Shown here: positions 40,262 through 53,276 of the stretch, in pieces
Numbering within the stretch: the first letter of the stretch is position 1
Layout: each line of letters begins with the position of its first letter
NCBI GenBank assembly: GCA_025766275.1
Contig: JAFKAC010000115.1
Coordinates: 104,730 to 168,729, forward strand
Direction: 5' to 3'
Source of the DNA: Lactarius indigo
Taxonomy: Eukaryota > Basidiomycota > Agaricomycetes > Russulales > Russulaceae
Length of the DNA: 64,000 bases
Position numbers and translations under genes: made by a program
Notes under the pieces: model-generated
Told to the model about the DNA's origin: nothing
Database searches by the model: none
The model's input: only the letters and a program-made list of their open reading frames with translations

Positions 40262-41692
40262 ACGGGTAGGAATCTCAAAGCCACCAAGCTCTCTATGTAT
40301 ATCGAGCGTTCCGTAGTTTTGCTTTCTTGCTAACGGATTCCAACATATGCAAACTTACTTTTCAGTGCAAATTCTTAAGACCCAGTAAATCAGCGTTTTC
40401 CTGTTATTTTTGTCCCCCCAATTACTGTAGTTCTATTACGATGTGTAGATATGGGGTCATGTAAAAGCGGGTAGATCACTACACGTTCATGACTATTGTG
40501 CAACCAAGATGGTCCGTTGTCAGTATCTGCGTGCTCGGATCCTGTCGATCTCAATTACCACCAAAACTGGTTTCTGTGACATGTATACCTCCATACGTAC
40601 TCTCTTTAAGAGTCGCTCAGGCTTCTCCGCTCCCATAGGCGACGGGTTTTGTGCGGTACCGGGTATGCGATGAGATATCGGTGGGCAGCACGGAGGGTCA
40701 ACGACTCGGACGCCTCTAGGTGATCGCCTCTAGGTGTATTCCGAGAAGCGGTGCCGGGGACATGTAAAAGCATTGTAAGTAACTAGGTGAATACTGCAAC
40801 GCCTTGTGAGACATGTAAGGGTGACAAAATAGTGAATGGGCGGAAGCGCGAAACGCTTCCCCATCAAAAATGGGTGTCTTTGTTGCCGAAGCGAGGTCGC
40901 GACGGGTGGTGGGTCCTCCCAGAGCGACCAAACGAACGTCCATGGACACAACTATCCTCATCATCGATCCCATAGCAAAAGGGTGTGGCGGGTGAGCAGA
41001 AGAAAATAATCCGGTATTTTAGACATGTAAAAGAGGAATGAGCACATGCCGCCTTGCCTGCTCAATCAAAGACAATGCTCTAAGGCACCGCTCGTGCTTT
41101 GCTCCGCCTCAGACCAGCTAAATCCCAATTCACCAGCACATGCTGGCGCATATCGCTCAAGCTAGACCTCGATGGTGAACTGGGCGCCCTCTTCTCTCTA
41201 TTTTCAAATTTCAGCTGAATCAGTACAAAAAAGGTCGGAATTTCCCGGCTCCGGTATTTCCGCCCCTATTCACAGGTGAACACCCTAGGGAGAATTACGA
41301 GGTGACACCCTGAAAGATATCAGACCTCACACTGGCGCGTGCAGTATGATTCCGTGCACCTCGAATTTCTCAGAACTGGAGTTCCGAAATGGACGACGCC
41401 AGACTTTTGATGAGAGTGGTGGAGAAAGAGCGCGAGATTTCGAGTTCGGATTCAGCAGAGTTACTACGTTTGGTCCCCTCCAGTGTCGTCCTAATTAGGT
41501 GTGTAATGTACAGCTTCGCAGAAATCGATTCAATATAGTACAGACAAGCGACAATATTCGATAAGAGGGCGCTCCACCGAGTTGTGCCCGAAGCGCCCTA
41601 GTCGAGCGCCAGTCAAGAAAGTTTTTTTTAAAAAAAAAAGAAGAAAGAGTAGGATACCCTAATATTGAGCCTGTGGCTTCGCATGTAGTCGG
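40262..41692. other. Spacer between copy G and glyoxal oxidase
   Basis: 3' flank of copy G, then about 1.2 kb without a supported gene. An A/T homopolymer tract at 41621-41643 lies close to the 3' end of the glyoxal oxidase gene and may form part of its 3' UTR or terminator region. Confidence 0.35.
41120..41480. repeat. Duplicated block, copy 2 (partner near 27.7-28.2 kb)
   Basis: A diverged partner of 27680-28170 in the same orientation. Shared anchors include GCTCAAGCTAG near 41154, GGGAGAATTA near 41290 and GTGCACCTCGAAT near 41355. Confidence 0.45.
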
Positions 41693-44678
41693 TCAGACAC
41701 CGGGAGGATTGAAGCCAGACAAAGCGGGCCAATTTCCGAGCTTTGCTGGATCGCCCCCAATCCGAACGAACACGCCGTGCGACGGCGTCCTACCATCCAG
41801 AATGAACAACTGGTGCCACCCCGGTGGTGAGACCTTCGAGTTAGGTGGCGCCGTGACAGTGCAGACATTGTTTCCTGAACACGAAAACGCAGGGAAAATT
41901 GTTCCGCCGCCCATGGCATTGCCGTGAGTACTCGACGTCGCCGCGACCAGTGATACTCTCATGCCGGACGTCTGGCCTTGGAACAACTGCACGTTTATCT
42001 GGTACTGCCCGCCATAGGCCCAGTCTGTGTTCGGAATATTCACAACGGGCTGGGTGAGGCCTTCGTTCAGGTAAGGCGGGATGTACACCTCGATGCGCAG
42101 TTCTTCCGGGAACGTTTGGGTTCCGGTCGGGTTTGGGTCAGAACCCGAGACGAGCACGCGGCCGTCGGGAAGGAGCGTTGCCTCAGAGTGATACAACCTC
42201 GCGATGGTCGTCGAGTTAAGAATGGAAATGCGCGCGCCGACGGGTTGCGAAGGGTCGTAGAGAAGCGCGGACAAGTTTGGGTTATCTGCGGCGCCGAAAC
42301 CGGAAACACCATGTTGTGCGCCATTCATGATTATGGACGTGCCATCCGGGAGTGCGACTATGCAAGGCATCACACGCTTAGAGGGCTAAGAAGCAGACTG
42401 TCATTCGATGGCCAGATGGGGAAAAAGGTGTACGGACCATTCGCTCGATGACCCAAGTCGGGTTTGCTGCCTCAGGCTGGATAGACACACAATTGTCAAG
42501 GGCATTGCCACCAGAGTCAGAGCCACCGCAGATCAGGACAGTACTCTCGTCCGTGTACGGAGTATGCTGGGGTAGCAGAACTGAGGCGCCTGCGTACGGA
42601 TAATTACGACCAGCAAGGGAGTTCCCTACGGAACCTGGGATATTGGGGAGAACTTTGACAGTAGCGAAGGTCATCGGGTCAAGAAGGCGTGCCTCGTTGT
42701 AGTATCCTATCACTGTATGTCAACAATGGTAAATTTGGGAAGGAAATCAGACGGACCGACGAAGATGAGACCACTTGGGAGAATGTGAAGGAAGGGATAT
42801 AGGTTGTTGGGGTTTGTACGATCGAGCCAGTCGAGGAACACCCGTGTATCGCCCCCAGGGATACGAGGGAGAATCTCAACCGAAGCGCTGGCCAGGCCGC
42901 CCGCACCGTTCTCACCACCCATCACTAGGACACTGCCATTGGACAGAACAAGTGCAGTCGGATACCAACGTCCTGTCTGATAAGTATGACTCTTTCAGAA
43001 CCAATGTGCAGGGTGTGAGCGCTGCACTTACCTGAAGATTAAATGTGCTTGCATCTTCCTCCCAGTCGTTCGTGCCGTTGACGCCTGCCGATCCGTCGGG
43101 TGCATAAAGTCGGAGACCATACGCTGATTGTGATGACCAACCACCAACGTTGAGGATTCGTGCGGCCTTATCTGGAAGGACAACTGCAGCTGAGCAGAAT
43201 ACGTCCGTTTTGACATGCATCTCACGCCAGGCATGAGAAAAGTCGTGGACGAGGCTCAAGTCGAGCTCGTATGCGCTAGAGGCGTTTTTGAATTCCTTGT
43301 AGCCGGATTCGCTTCCCTTTTCGAGGAAAGAGACTTTTCCATTGATACCCACGGTAGCGAGCAGGGGGGGTACAAGGCCAGGCACCAAGTACTACGTTGA
43401 TGACCCTCAGTACCACAGGTACGTGCAAGTAAGGAAAGCGGGAATACCTCATAACGACCAATGTTAGCGGGTGTGCTCCAAGTATTAAGGGCGCCATTCC
43501 AAAGGTAGAGCTGCAGCCTCCAGGTACCACCGCAAAGATGGAGAGGATCACCGGAGCACGCCGTTGAGCAGTCACTCTCCGCAGCAGTCTTTCCGCCATT
43601 GTTGGTGATATCCGCCACATCGCCACACCCTAGACGAAATGCGTGTTTCTATAAGCAGAGGCCTAACGCTCTGCTGCAGGACAATGGATTACGCACAGCA
43701 CTCATGTCCATATTCCATACCCGCCGCGGGGTATCCAAAGGCCGAGCATTGAGAAAGGCAGTTTTGAGGTGTGTTCGTGTTATTGCCCGCGAGGGTGGCA
43801 TTATACGGGAACACATGATGAGGCTGAGGTTCACTGATGATCGAACGAGTCATGAGCAGCAGCATTGGATATATGCGGATATAAACGCACGCCAGGCATC
43901 GAGAATATTGCCAATTCCCAGGAAGACCTGTTGTCTGCACGGTCGGTACGGCTGATACGGTTGCATTAGCCCTGGAAGTGTAAATATAGACCCGATTTAG
44001 TCCACCACGTGACTCGCTAGAGTTTATCTCAGCTGCAGAGACACAGAAGTAAGCCAGACAACCTACATCTTATAACCATTCCGGCCCATTTTGCAGTCAG
44101 AACTAGAGTCTGTTGAGGAGCCATCGAGTACATATTTGTTGCCGCAGACTATGGAGGTGGAAGTGTCGTTTAAACCGTGATGCGACGATAGATCGACGAT
44201 AAATCGTACAACATTGAACGCCGTGCTCTAATCTGGCGAGTGTGAAGTTCTGGGAGGCGCACGATGTAATGCAGCTCTCGGTTGTCAAGTTTCGGTTATC
44301 TGTAAGCTCCGTTTGGAGGTCATGCCGATGTGCATCCTCCCTGTATCGTTTTATATCTTAAGAAACACGAGCGAGACGTGGGCATGAAACCTACACCCTA
44401 ACGTGAACCAAGTGTCAGAGAGTGTGCCACATTGCAGAGGGTCAGTGGAGCGTAACCCACGTGTAGCATCCAAGCGCAGTCCATCCTGGAGGGATGACGT
44501 CATGTTGAAAGTCACCGCGGGAGCGGTGAAACCGAGAGGGGACCGCGCATACGAACTGCCACGTCACGAACAAGTCATTAATCAGTGCTCACGAAAGCGC
44601 GAGTCACGAGTATGTGCGTACTGGCACGATGGCTAACAAAGCCACGAATCGAAAGAGAATGAGTGACATGCACACCAT
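41693..44678 (-). CDS. Secreted glyoxal oxidase with two WSC domains (copper radical oxidase)
   Basis: 784 aa, 11 exons (minus): 44678-44622, 44555-44461, 44340-44213, 44148-44067, 44016-43891, 43833-43697, 43629-43448, 43391-43032, 42976-42757, 42712-42438, 42385-41693, all GT-AG and in phase. The start ATG at 44678 gives a signal peptide ([19 protein letters not shown]). WSC domain 1 follows (GWTALGCYT ... LTTESC ... GGLNRVYIY), then WSC 2 ([10 protein letters not shown] ... CWCGD ... [11 protein letters not shown]). The catalytic part shows the family's copper-radical residues: Cys in DVFCSA, Tyr in GRWYPT, Tyr-His in RLYHSEA and His in STHGNAM, with a DUF1929-type C-terminus. Glyoxal oxidases oxidise aldehydes and release H2O2, feeding lignin peroxidases; WSC domains probably bind cell-wall glycans. 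A fragment copy lies at 36.2-36.9 kb. Confidence 0.88.
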
Positions 44679-45778
44679 GTAAAGGCGAAGATAGTGGCGG
44701 GACTTGACTGAGATGTAGTGAGATTCTTAACGTTTTCTGGATCCGGGAAAACCGGGGGCACGAAGAAAACGGAACACGCTGGCCAATGCTTCATGGCTAG
44801 TCGATCCAGGAGAAGCCACCGCTGTGCCCACAGAATGGCCATAACACGTCCCGAAGCTTACGGGAGTTGATAAATGCAGGACATTCGGATGCACATTGCG
44901 CGCTCTAGGAGGGGAGCGGATCGTCGACGACGCAGAAGACTGAAACTGAAAACGGCAAGGTCGCAGCGAGGAACCAATCGCAATAATTACAGTAATTAAC
45001 CAAGCAGCACTCGGAGTTTGATCCAAAAACAGGCTTAAAGCAAGAGAAAGAAAGCCACGATATGGGTGGGGGCGGAAGCTCGATATCGGTCTGGGAGAGC
45101 TTCTGAGTATCTCTAGAGCTGCTGCCATTTCTGGGATATGGATAGTGCCGCGGATCAACTGTTTCATCTCGGAAAGGAAGAGCCACCATCCTATTGTTGG
45201 CCACTACACGAAACTGAGACCAGATGAACCGCCGAGAAGAGAGAAGCACAAACAGCATCATTACAATACTCGCGCATATTTCGCAATTACCACGGTGGTT
45301 CATATTTTGTGATCGGTCTTTCTTCGCCATACCTAGCGGAACCTGGGCCAATCAGAAGAACAGACGCACTGCAATACCCTTATTACCTTATTATCAATCA
45401 CGGCCGAGTATCTCCTCAGGTTATCTCGTAGTCGGTGTCCTATGGCAGAATACTCGTCTCAACAGTTATTGTGGAGAATTATTCTACCTTCTCAGATTAA
45501 ATCGTCAGCCAATTGAAACAATCTGACAGGGTGTCTTCAATACCGAATTTCATTGGGTTAGCCGCCCGACGCGTTCGATACGCGGGCGGACCACTGTCCA
45601 GGACTTCAATACCATTTCCTAGTCGGCAACGTCAGTCAGTACCAAATCGACGGGAGAGCGCGCGAACGATCGAGAGCACGCCGCGGAGGCAATATTGACC
45701 CCGAGGTCAGATGTTGGATATCGGGTTCAAAATTCCTTTAAGTTGACGGTTTTGCCTTCATTTTCCAGAATGGGACCT
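44679..45778. other. Upstream region of glyoxal oxidase
   Basis: About 1.1 kb. Minus-strand open frames of about 146-148 codons (45351-44905 and 45167-44727) overlap in two frames and have no recognisable domain, so I read them as chance. A GC hairpin (CCGCCCG/CGGGCGG) lies near 45562-45589. No gene supported. Confidence 0.35.
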
Positions 45779-46586
45779 TTACTGTACTTCATGTGCGTGA
45801 TCGCCTTGGGACTCGGCCTCGTTGATACTAATGAGCGCTAGACTGATTGCGCATTCTCCTTCTTCGTGGGGTAGCTTCTCTACGTCGGCGCCTGCTAGAT
45901 GATCACGGACTTTGCAGAAATACGTATGATACCGGCATAACTCATCAGCGCTTCAGCAGTTCCGTTTCCCGTGCCTTGCCAGCAGAATGGTTGCATGGTA
46001 TGGCTCCACGCGCCGCAAATAAGTAGTGCTTCTGATGCGTCATACAACTTTCTGGGTAAACTGGTCATCGATCACCATATAGATCAAGGACGAAGTGATC
46101 TAAACGGCATACATGGTGGCCCCAACCTCGGCTATCACTTTGCCTTTGTTGGAAATGCTGTTGATCCTCCTAATTACCATTTCGAATTCGGAAGTTGTTT
46201 GTACTTACAAGGCTTCTGGTATCTCTGGCATCGCCTATCGCAGGATTCCAGTCTCTTTCAACCGCGTGTTTTTGAGACAATAGCAAGGATTCCGACCACT
46301 TCCGCTCGTGATATACATGATACCCTTTTGAGATTGTTGCGAAGCACAAAGTTTTCCGGCCGCCGAGATCGTTGCTTTTGCTCCGAAGGTGCAGCCTATA
46401 CATGGATACCCCCCCTGCTCTGCGCGCGTCTCTGCCGGTTTTCACGTGCACGTGCCCGCCTAGCTGCACCGAGGACTGCCACGTCAGTAACGCGAGGGGA
46501 ATGCCGTTCTTCCTTGCGCCGCACAACAGAGGGAAAGGGTGAGAGCTGCGTTCGAGGGGGAGGGGCACGCCGGTTGGGGCGGCCAA
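45779..46586 (-). CDS. Hypothetical minus-strand gene (weak)
   Basis: A minus-strand frame from ATG 46586 runs to a GTAAGT donor at about 46212. A 39-nt intron would lead to an open exon at about 46173-46080. The final coding-like stretch, with ELCRYHTYFCKVRDHLAG, ends at TAA 45781-45779. The middle junction is not resolved in phase. The pieces have plausible composition and one strong donor but match no family known to me. It may be a real gene with wrong inner joins, or a decayed one. A plus-strand frame over the same DNA (45971-46729) is less convincing. Confidence 0.3.
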
Positions 46587-49382
46587 AATCGGGCAGGAAA
46601 AGGGGTGCTAGACATGCAGTAACCAGTGCCATCCTGACTAAGCGGCCTCCATCAGTGTTGTACTTGGTGGATCGACTCTGCGTGTCTCCCCTTGGACGCA
46701 CAGCGGCAAAAGGCAAGCAAATCAGGTAAGTCAAACGGACAGAGAGCGAGGATCAAGAGGACCTTACAACAAAATAGGGATTTGGAACGGAAAGAGCACC
46801 AAAGAGCCAGGAATAGAAGTAATCAAAGAGATATAAGGATCGCACCTCCACTGAGAAAAAGAGCGTCCGGCCTTCGGCTATTGCGCGGTGGAACGTGGTG
46901 GAAAGGGAGAGAAAACTTTTGAGTTGGAAAAGGGGGTGGGAAGGTCGTTATGATAATAGAAGGATGTGAACAAGGGGAATGCGGGGCCGCGTGTCGACTG
47001 AGGGCGAACGGAGTGGGAATAAGGCAAATGCTGTCTGCGGGTTTTCAGCGACGATCTGCAGAGGATGACATAATGCAGAGCACGATAGCGAAGGCAGGAG
47101 ATCAACCGGGTGTATGCGTGAGCATGCTAATATATTGACACTATGCCGAAGGCTGTCATCGCCATGCCAGGCAAGAAGAAATGCCGTCAGGACATATGTT
47201 GACCAGGTATGGTGTGCGTCTTTGCACTGTCGGAGATACATAGATGACGGCGTTACTGTAGTGGGTCCATGGCAGTGTAGATCATGTAAGGTCTTCAATT
47301 CAAACCCACGGAGTTACCCTGATGTAACAAAGCACCGGCATAGTGAAATCAGACTGGTGCCATGAATGTGTCATAATTGAACACCTCACTAGTTTGTCGC
47401 ACGGCTCAACGTTCAACCCTTACGACCAGTTCGCATTCTTTGAGGACATCGCGGCCTCAGTCTATGGCGAATTCGTGCTCCGCGATTCCAACTTTGCGAT
47501 ATTCAGCGCCCTCTGAAAGATCTGAACAACTGCGAGGATCTGCTTTTCCGAAATTTCAGGAAGGGCGGTTTCAGAGATGACGCTGAACATAGTAGCAAGA
47601 ACCCATAGGCAGTGTAAGTAAGGCATACTCATGAGACTGATCTGCTCTTGAAGCTTGAAGGGGTATGACGAAGGTAGTAGCTGGAGGAAGACGAAGAAAA
47701 AACACTAGGCACCGAAGAGTTTGTAGAGGGCGATTCATGGAACGATTGGCAACATTTCCGAGGAAGTATGATTGCGTGTTAGAATATTGTTGGAGAAGAA
47801 ACGACGCGAACACTCAAGCTCAAGCCCAAGCTCTCTTTTGCGTGCCGCCACCTGCCCGCCCTGCTTTTCAACCGGTCTGAAAAACCGGGATTACTTCGTT
47901 TTAACCTGCCCGCGACGCCCTTTATATAGACGAATCGATGATGAGACTCACTGTGTCCACCGACGCTCATCCAGTCGCTCCGGGAGGGTCCCACCCGGAG
48001 CGACCTCGCCTCAGCCACGTGAACTCTCCTTTTCTATCGAGAAGCGCTTTGCGCTTTCGCCCAATCTCTTACGCACTGTCCATCTCTCACTGCCGGGACT
48101 CACGTACATAGTATCTATACACAACTCTTCCCGTGTGACCTACTAAATACAGCTCAATGTTATCATCCCACCGGCAGCACCATCCTTCCATGCCGCGCCT
48201 CTCAGGATGTCATCCGCGCTCCACCCAGCTCGGCACGGAACTCCCGTCGAAGAAGCTGAACAGTGACTCGCAAAGAAGTATGTGAGAATGCCGCCTGTCG
48301 AAATACAAAACAGCCAGCGACGAAGACCCCACATATATCAGCTCTCAACGAACGTTTTCAACCGAACCATCAAGTCACCTTCGGCGATGCGCATCATGAC
48401 GAAATTCCTGTTGCTAGATGGTATAAAATTGCACTATATCTGCCTAACTATTGCGACGCCATCATTATTCTTAGGGTGATCCAGCTGTGAGATATCGCAT
48501 ATATCGCGCACCACGCTTACAGAAAACGGTGTTGCGAGTCTCGAATGTGTACTGTTAGAGAATGGAAGCGTGCAATGCGCTTAACGCTGCAATCTGCAAT
48601 GTACGGCAAGCGAATTGTAGCTCTGGTCATTCAGAGCACGAGGATATGAAGTAGCTGTGCATGAGTACAGGTTGTCCGTGTTCTCGCCCACTATGGACAG
48701 GGCTCTCGAGTTTCCGACACCAACAGACCGTGGGCTCCATAGGAGGCACTCACAGGAGGCACTCATACTATTCGTGAACAGCGTCGACAAAACTAGTGAA
48801 CTGCGAGCAAGAAAACGGAAAGGTGGCAGTTTGGTGTGCATACACTGTGCTTGTAAGTTTGATGGACAGTTGATAGCCCAGGGGCATGTCGAGCGACTTC
48901 GCCTTGGGCTCCGAGTCCGTGTTAGCACTTTTCTTCGCAGGCCAGACTCGGAGGCAATTCGCTGGGAGAAGGCGTTTTAGGAACTGGTTCTTCGCTAACC
49001 AAATATGTTAGCTCTAGCTGTTCGGCTGTCCATGAGGGACGTCATAAGATATGCGCGAGGAACAATGCCAGATTTCCTTTCCCACGTACCCGATCACCTC
49101 TTCAGAGCATCCTCTCCTGAATGTCTCGGGGCAAGGGACTACCCCCCACGGCCCCAATTAAGACGACAGAGGATTTTTGGCTCTACCATCGTAATCGATA
49201 ATTCGATCACGTCCCACATTTTTCACAGTAAAATTTCCGATGCAGCGCCGGCCTAGTAAAAGACCAATCCGGAAGTTGTGCTGGGTCCGCCTTTCACCTA
49301 CTTCACACCTGCCGCGTGTTGGACAACAACCGCACTATTTCACCCCCAACACAATTCATTACGCGACGACGACCTTTCAGTA
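46587..49382. other. Gene-poor spacer
   Basis: About 2.8 kb. I tried all frames for splice-joined domains and found none. It holds short frames only (for example 48143-48334 minus with one hydrophobic segment), one perfect 11-bp inverted repeat at 47974-48004, and the promoter of the PFF1-like gene at its right end. No tRNA gene was seen. Confidence 0.35.
47974..48004. repeat. Perfect inverted repeat (11-bp arms, 9-nt loop)
   Basis: Arms GTCGCTCCGGG (47974-47984) and CCCGGAGCGAC (47994-48004). It is GC-rich in a moderately GC background. It could fold as a stable stem in RNA or DNA; the context gives no function. Confidence 0.5.
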
Positions 49383-52300
49383 ATGGCGCCGCCGCATAAT
49401 GTCACTAGATGGGGGCCTATTCGCTCTCTGCTCTACTTATCTCCATTCTTCTTTGTTATTCCATGGCTCGCTCTTCGCGAACTCTACGGTGACCCACACT
49501 TTTCTCCGTCTTTCTCCACCCACTGACCTTCTTCTTAGCCCTTCCAGAGCCTATTACCGACCTGTGGGTGTTCCTTACGTCAGTTGTATCATAGGCCTTC
49601 CTGACAACGCTTTTAGCGTCAACCCAGATACCGGTCTTCCTCAGATTTCAGAGACGCAGATTCTTGCACATGTACGACTCCTTTCTGAGGATATCGGATT
49701 TCGCACAGTTGGGACCGCTGAGCATGCTCTCGCGGACAAATGGATGATCGACACGGCTCATGAGGTTCAGAGTGAGTGCCAGCGGATAGTGCAGGCGGAC
49801 CCCGAGCGCAAGCTAGAGTGCGAGGTGTGGCATCAACGCGGCAGTGGGGCCCATAGGTATGTACTCGATTTTATCGCACGGTCTGAATACTTATAACATA
49901 CAACCACGTAGGTTCGATATGATGGGCAAGAGACTCTACAAAACCTATACCGACCTCACGAACATCGTGATTCGCGTGTCTAACGGGACTGCCGAGGGAA
50001 AAGAACATGCTGTACTGGTGAACGCGCATCTCGACAGCACCTTGCCTTCTCCCGGTGCAGCAGATGACGCACTTTCAGTCGGCGTCATGCTCGAATGTAT
50101 TCGCGTCCTCACGCATACACCTGGTTGGACCCCCGCTTATGCTATTGTGTTCCGTAAGTGGTTCAAATGGCACATCTAGGTGTCTTCCCCGGCTAAGCAA
50201 TTGAGCGATTGCAGTATTCAATCATGCAGAAGAATCGCTCCAGGACGCGTCTCATCTATTTTCCACCCAACATCCTGTGGCTCACACGTGGGTTCATCTC
50301 TTCCTGTTTTTGGTTCCGTAACCAACCGATCTCCAGTATAAGGGCTTTTATCAACTTGGAAGGTAGGCACTGCATTATTGATACATAACTGCTTCTAACT
50401 CTCTGGTCAGCTGCCGGCAACAAGGGAGCTGAGTTACTCTTTCAGGTAAATTCTGAAGAGATGATTCGTGCGTACTCCAAAGTCCCAAGGTAGGTTCGGA
50501 TCGATGGAAACCCTGCTACGCAGCTGATACCTTGTAGACCGTTCGGCACCGTCATAGCAAGCGAGATTTTCAGCTCTGGCGTCTTGCTCTCCGAGTATGT
50601 AACTGATATTTGGGTTAACCTTTCTTTCCTGACCTTCATGCTGTTTGACAGCACTGACTTCCGTCAATTCGAGCAATATCTCAATGTCACTGGGCTCGAC
50701 GTACGTTATTTTCTCGTAGCTGTCTTAGATTACATATCTGACGTGCACATGTGGTTTAGGTGGCCGTTGTTGGTAACAGCTACATATATCACACGCGCCA
50801 GGTGCGATCATAGCATTGCTTACGACCCACTCTTACTGAGAATATCCCATAGGATACAGTCGATAACATTCAGCCCGGGGTGGCTCAGGTCTGTCTAACG
50901 GGCTACATATACGTACCTTACTGAATTCTCACAGCGCATGGCCGAGAATACCCTCGCAATGCTGCAATACCTCTCTTCTGACGCATCCCCGTTACCTTCG
51001 CTTACAAAGGGCTACTCACGTCCTGCAACTGTGTTTTTCACGCAGTTTGGTCGCTTCTTCCAATTCCAATTCGCAACTGCGCGCCTCATGTACGGCACGC
51101 TATTTACTCTCTCACTCACCCTAGCACGGTTCGCCTACCAGAAGAGAGCGCCCGGTTCATCTTCTACTGGCTTTCTGACGGAACAGTGGAAGGGCGCGCG
51201 CGCGCTACTCGTCGCATTGGCCGGAGCATTGATCAGTGCAAATGGACTTGCGGCCATGATACATCGTGTACTCGGCCGCAACATGAGCTGGTTTGCATCC
51301 GAGCACTCTGCACTCCTCTTGTACGGCCCTGCAACATTTGGCGGTTCGTCGTCCACGTCGTATCCTTCCTACTTTCCCTTTTCTAACGAGGGTCTTGCAG
51401 GCATACTCGCATCGCAGGTGGTCTTTCCCGGGGTAGCAGAGCGCAGCGTCCTCAGCGCTCTGTTGTTGATGCAGTCTGGCGGCGCGCTGCTGCTCCAGCT
51501 GCTCGGTCTCGGTTCTTCGTACCTCTTGTTCCTTGGCGCGCTACCATTATTCGTCGCGCTGTCACTTGACACGCTGCTAAATCACGGTCTTGTCGTCAGC
51601 CTGTGGACATACGCGTTGAGTTTGGTCGTCCCGCTTCTGACGGGTATGCAGATGACTTGCGTCGTTCTCGACGTATTTGTTCCCCTCGTTCGTACTCGTC
51701 CTAATGCCCGATCTCCGTCTTTTAAACACCATCTATTGTAGACCGGGCGGATCGGGGCAGATGCACAGGCCGAGCATGTTATCGCGTCGATCGCGGCAGT
51801 CATGCTATCAATCACCGTGCCGCTTGTTACGCCGTTCTCTCACCGCTTTTCAGAGAACGTCCGTGTGAATGCGGTCACATTGCTGAACATTGTGACGGTC
51901 GTAGCGGTTGCGGTATTCGCGCTCCGTTCGCCGTTCGACGATACCCACCAACGTCGGGTGTTCTTACTTGGTTCCGATAATGTGAGGTCTCCTTGCGGCT
52001 TCTCGTAGACGCTCAGACTGACGCGTCTGCGCGTCGGATAGATTACCTCTCATGAACGATACCTTCATGTCAGTGCCGCGGATGGTGCCCCCGGTTTTGA
52101 GCAGCTCGTGAACGACATCGCGGCAAACTTTGGTGTCGTCGGCACACAAGCCGTTCAAGAGGATATGCACGACTGGAATGGAGATTGGGATATCCTATAC
52201 CCGTTTTCTGCCGTGAGATCTTTTCTGCACCGTATCTTACCGTACTGATCTCGTACTAGTTTGTGTCAGCCTACAAGCTACCACTTCCCATAGAACCCGG

Positions 52301-52814
52301 ATTTGTGTCTCCGTTCGCCGCCGGCGACCGTGCGTTCAAAGTAGAGGCCATCAATGATACCCTTGACCTAGCGGCAGGGACACGCAGCCTTACCCTACAG
52401 ATTACTCACCCCGGACTCATCTGGACAGGCAAGTGAATCGTCACGTGCTGCATCTGCTCTACCTAAGTGCCTATCTCCTCAGTCCTCGCGTTCGACGCAC
52501 ACGTGCTACAATGGACGCTCGACGACGCGCCACCAAACGAGTTCACGCGCCACCACATCAAAGGAGCCTCTTTCTACGGAGTCGACCGCTGGTCCATCGA
52601 CCTCGTCCTGGAGGGCACTGCACCGCTAAAGATCAACTTCCTGGCTATCGACGAAGAGGCGATGTGGCCCGGAAAGAAGGCTGCTACCGAGGCGCAGGGA
52701 GGACACGCAATGATGACACTTTTCGAGAGTGTGGATAACTGGCTCGCGCGCGAGACGCGCGACAGCGTCGATGTGATGTTACTTGCTACGGTCGGGGGTG
52801 TGGTGACGGTATAA
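49383..52814 (+). CDS. PFF1: Vacuolar membrane M28 metalloprotease (Pff1-like)
   Basis: A multi-exon gene for a large vacuolar membrane protease. The start ATG at 49383 (MAPPHN) leads into an N-terminal membrane segment. Exon 1 ends at 49488; a 25-nt exon (49539-49563) joins it to the exon from 49617, giving LPEPITDLVNPDTGLPQIS. The M28 peptidase domain has the zinc-site segments NAHLDS and GAADDA (about 50020-50080), NHAEES with the catalytic Glu (about 50222) and VVGNSYIYHTRQD with a zinc His. A C-terminal multi-pass membrane part follows (about 51060-51950), then a lumenal domain ending in GGVVTV, stop TAA at 52812-52814. One intron (52429-52482) is GC-AG, because any other donor would meet an in-frame TGA. 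Inner splice sites are partly inferred. Confidence 0.88.
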
Positions 52815-53276
52815 TTAATATGGACCGTAACGATATCCAGTGCTTTATATCTATTCACCTTGTACATACCTAGGTCAAGACAACTGCTATTGGAGTCAAG
52901 CGAAGACTCGGACCTCAGTGAGAGTGGCATGATTGTCATGTTGGTTGTATACGCTCCTACTTTTCCATGCGAACATCATGTCGCAGTTGTCGTGGTTCGA
53001 TGAGGAGGACTTTATTTCTTAAATATTTCGAAAAGACCAATTTCTGGGCAGTGAGGGCAACCCTGTTGCCTCGCTTCGCTTGCTGGCAACAATCGGGTTG
53101 AGCCGGCCCGCGGACCGGAAACCCAAGTCCGATGGGCGGTGCGGCACTGCGGCGCTTGCCAGCCAGTGATGCAGCCGAGTGTCAACTTCGGGTTCGAGGA
53201 CGCTGCGGCATAATGTTCTTGGTTCCGTGGCACCACTAGACTCATCTATTCGAGATATATGAGAACATAGCAAGAC
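52815..53276. other. Intergenic region between PFF1-like and MED12
   Basis: 462 bp holding the 3' UTR of the PFF1-like gene and the MED12 promoter. No further gene seen. Confidence 0.4.

Noticed and set aside
45562..45589. CCGCCCG/CGGGCGG stem with GTTCGA-like loop, considered as a tRNA arm
   Set aside because: No acceptor, D or anticodon stems fit around it; no tRNA can be folded.
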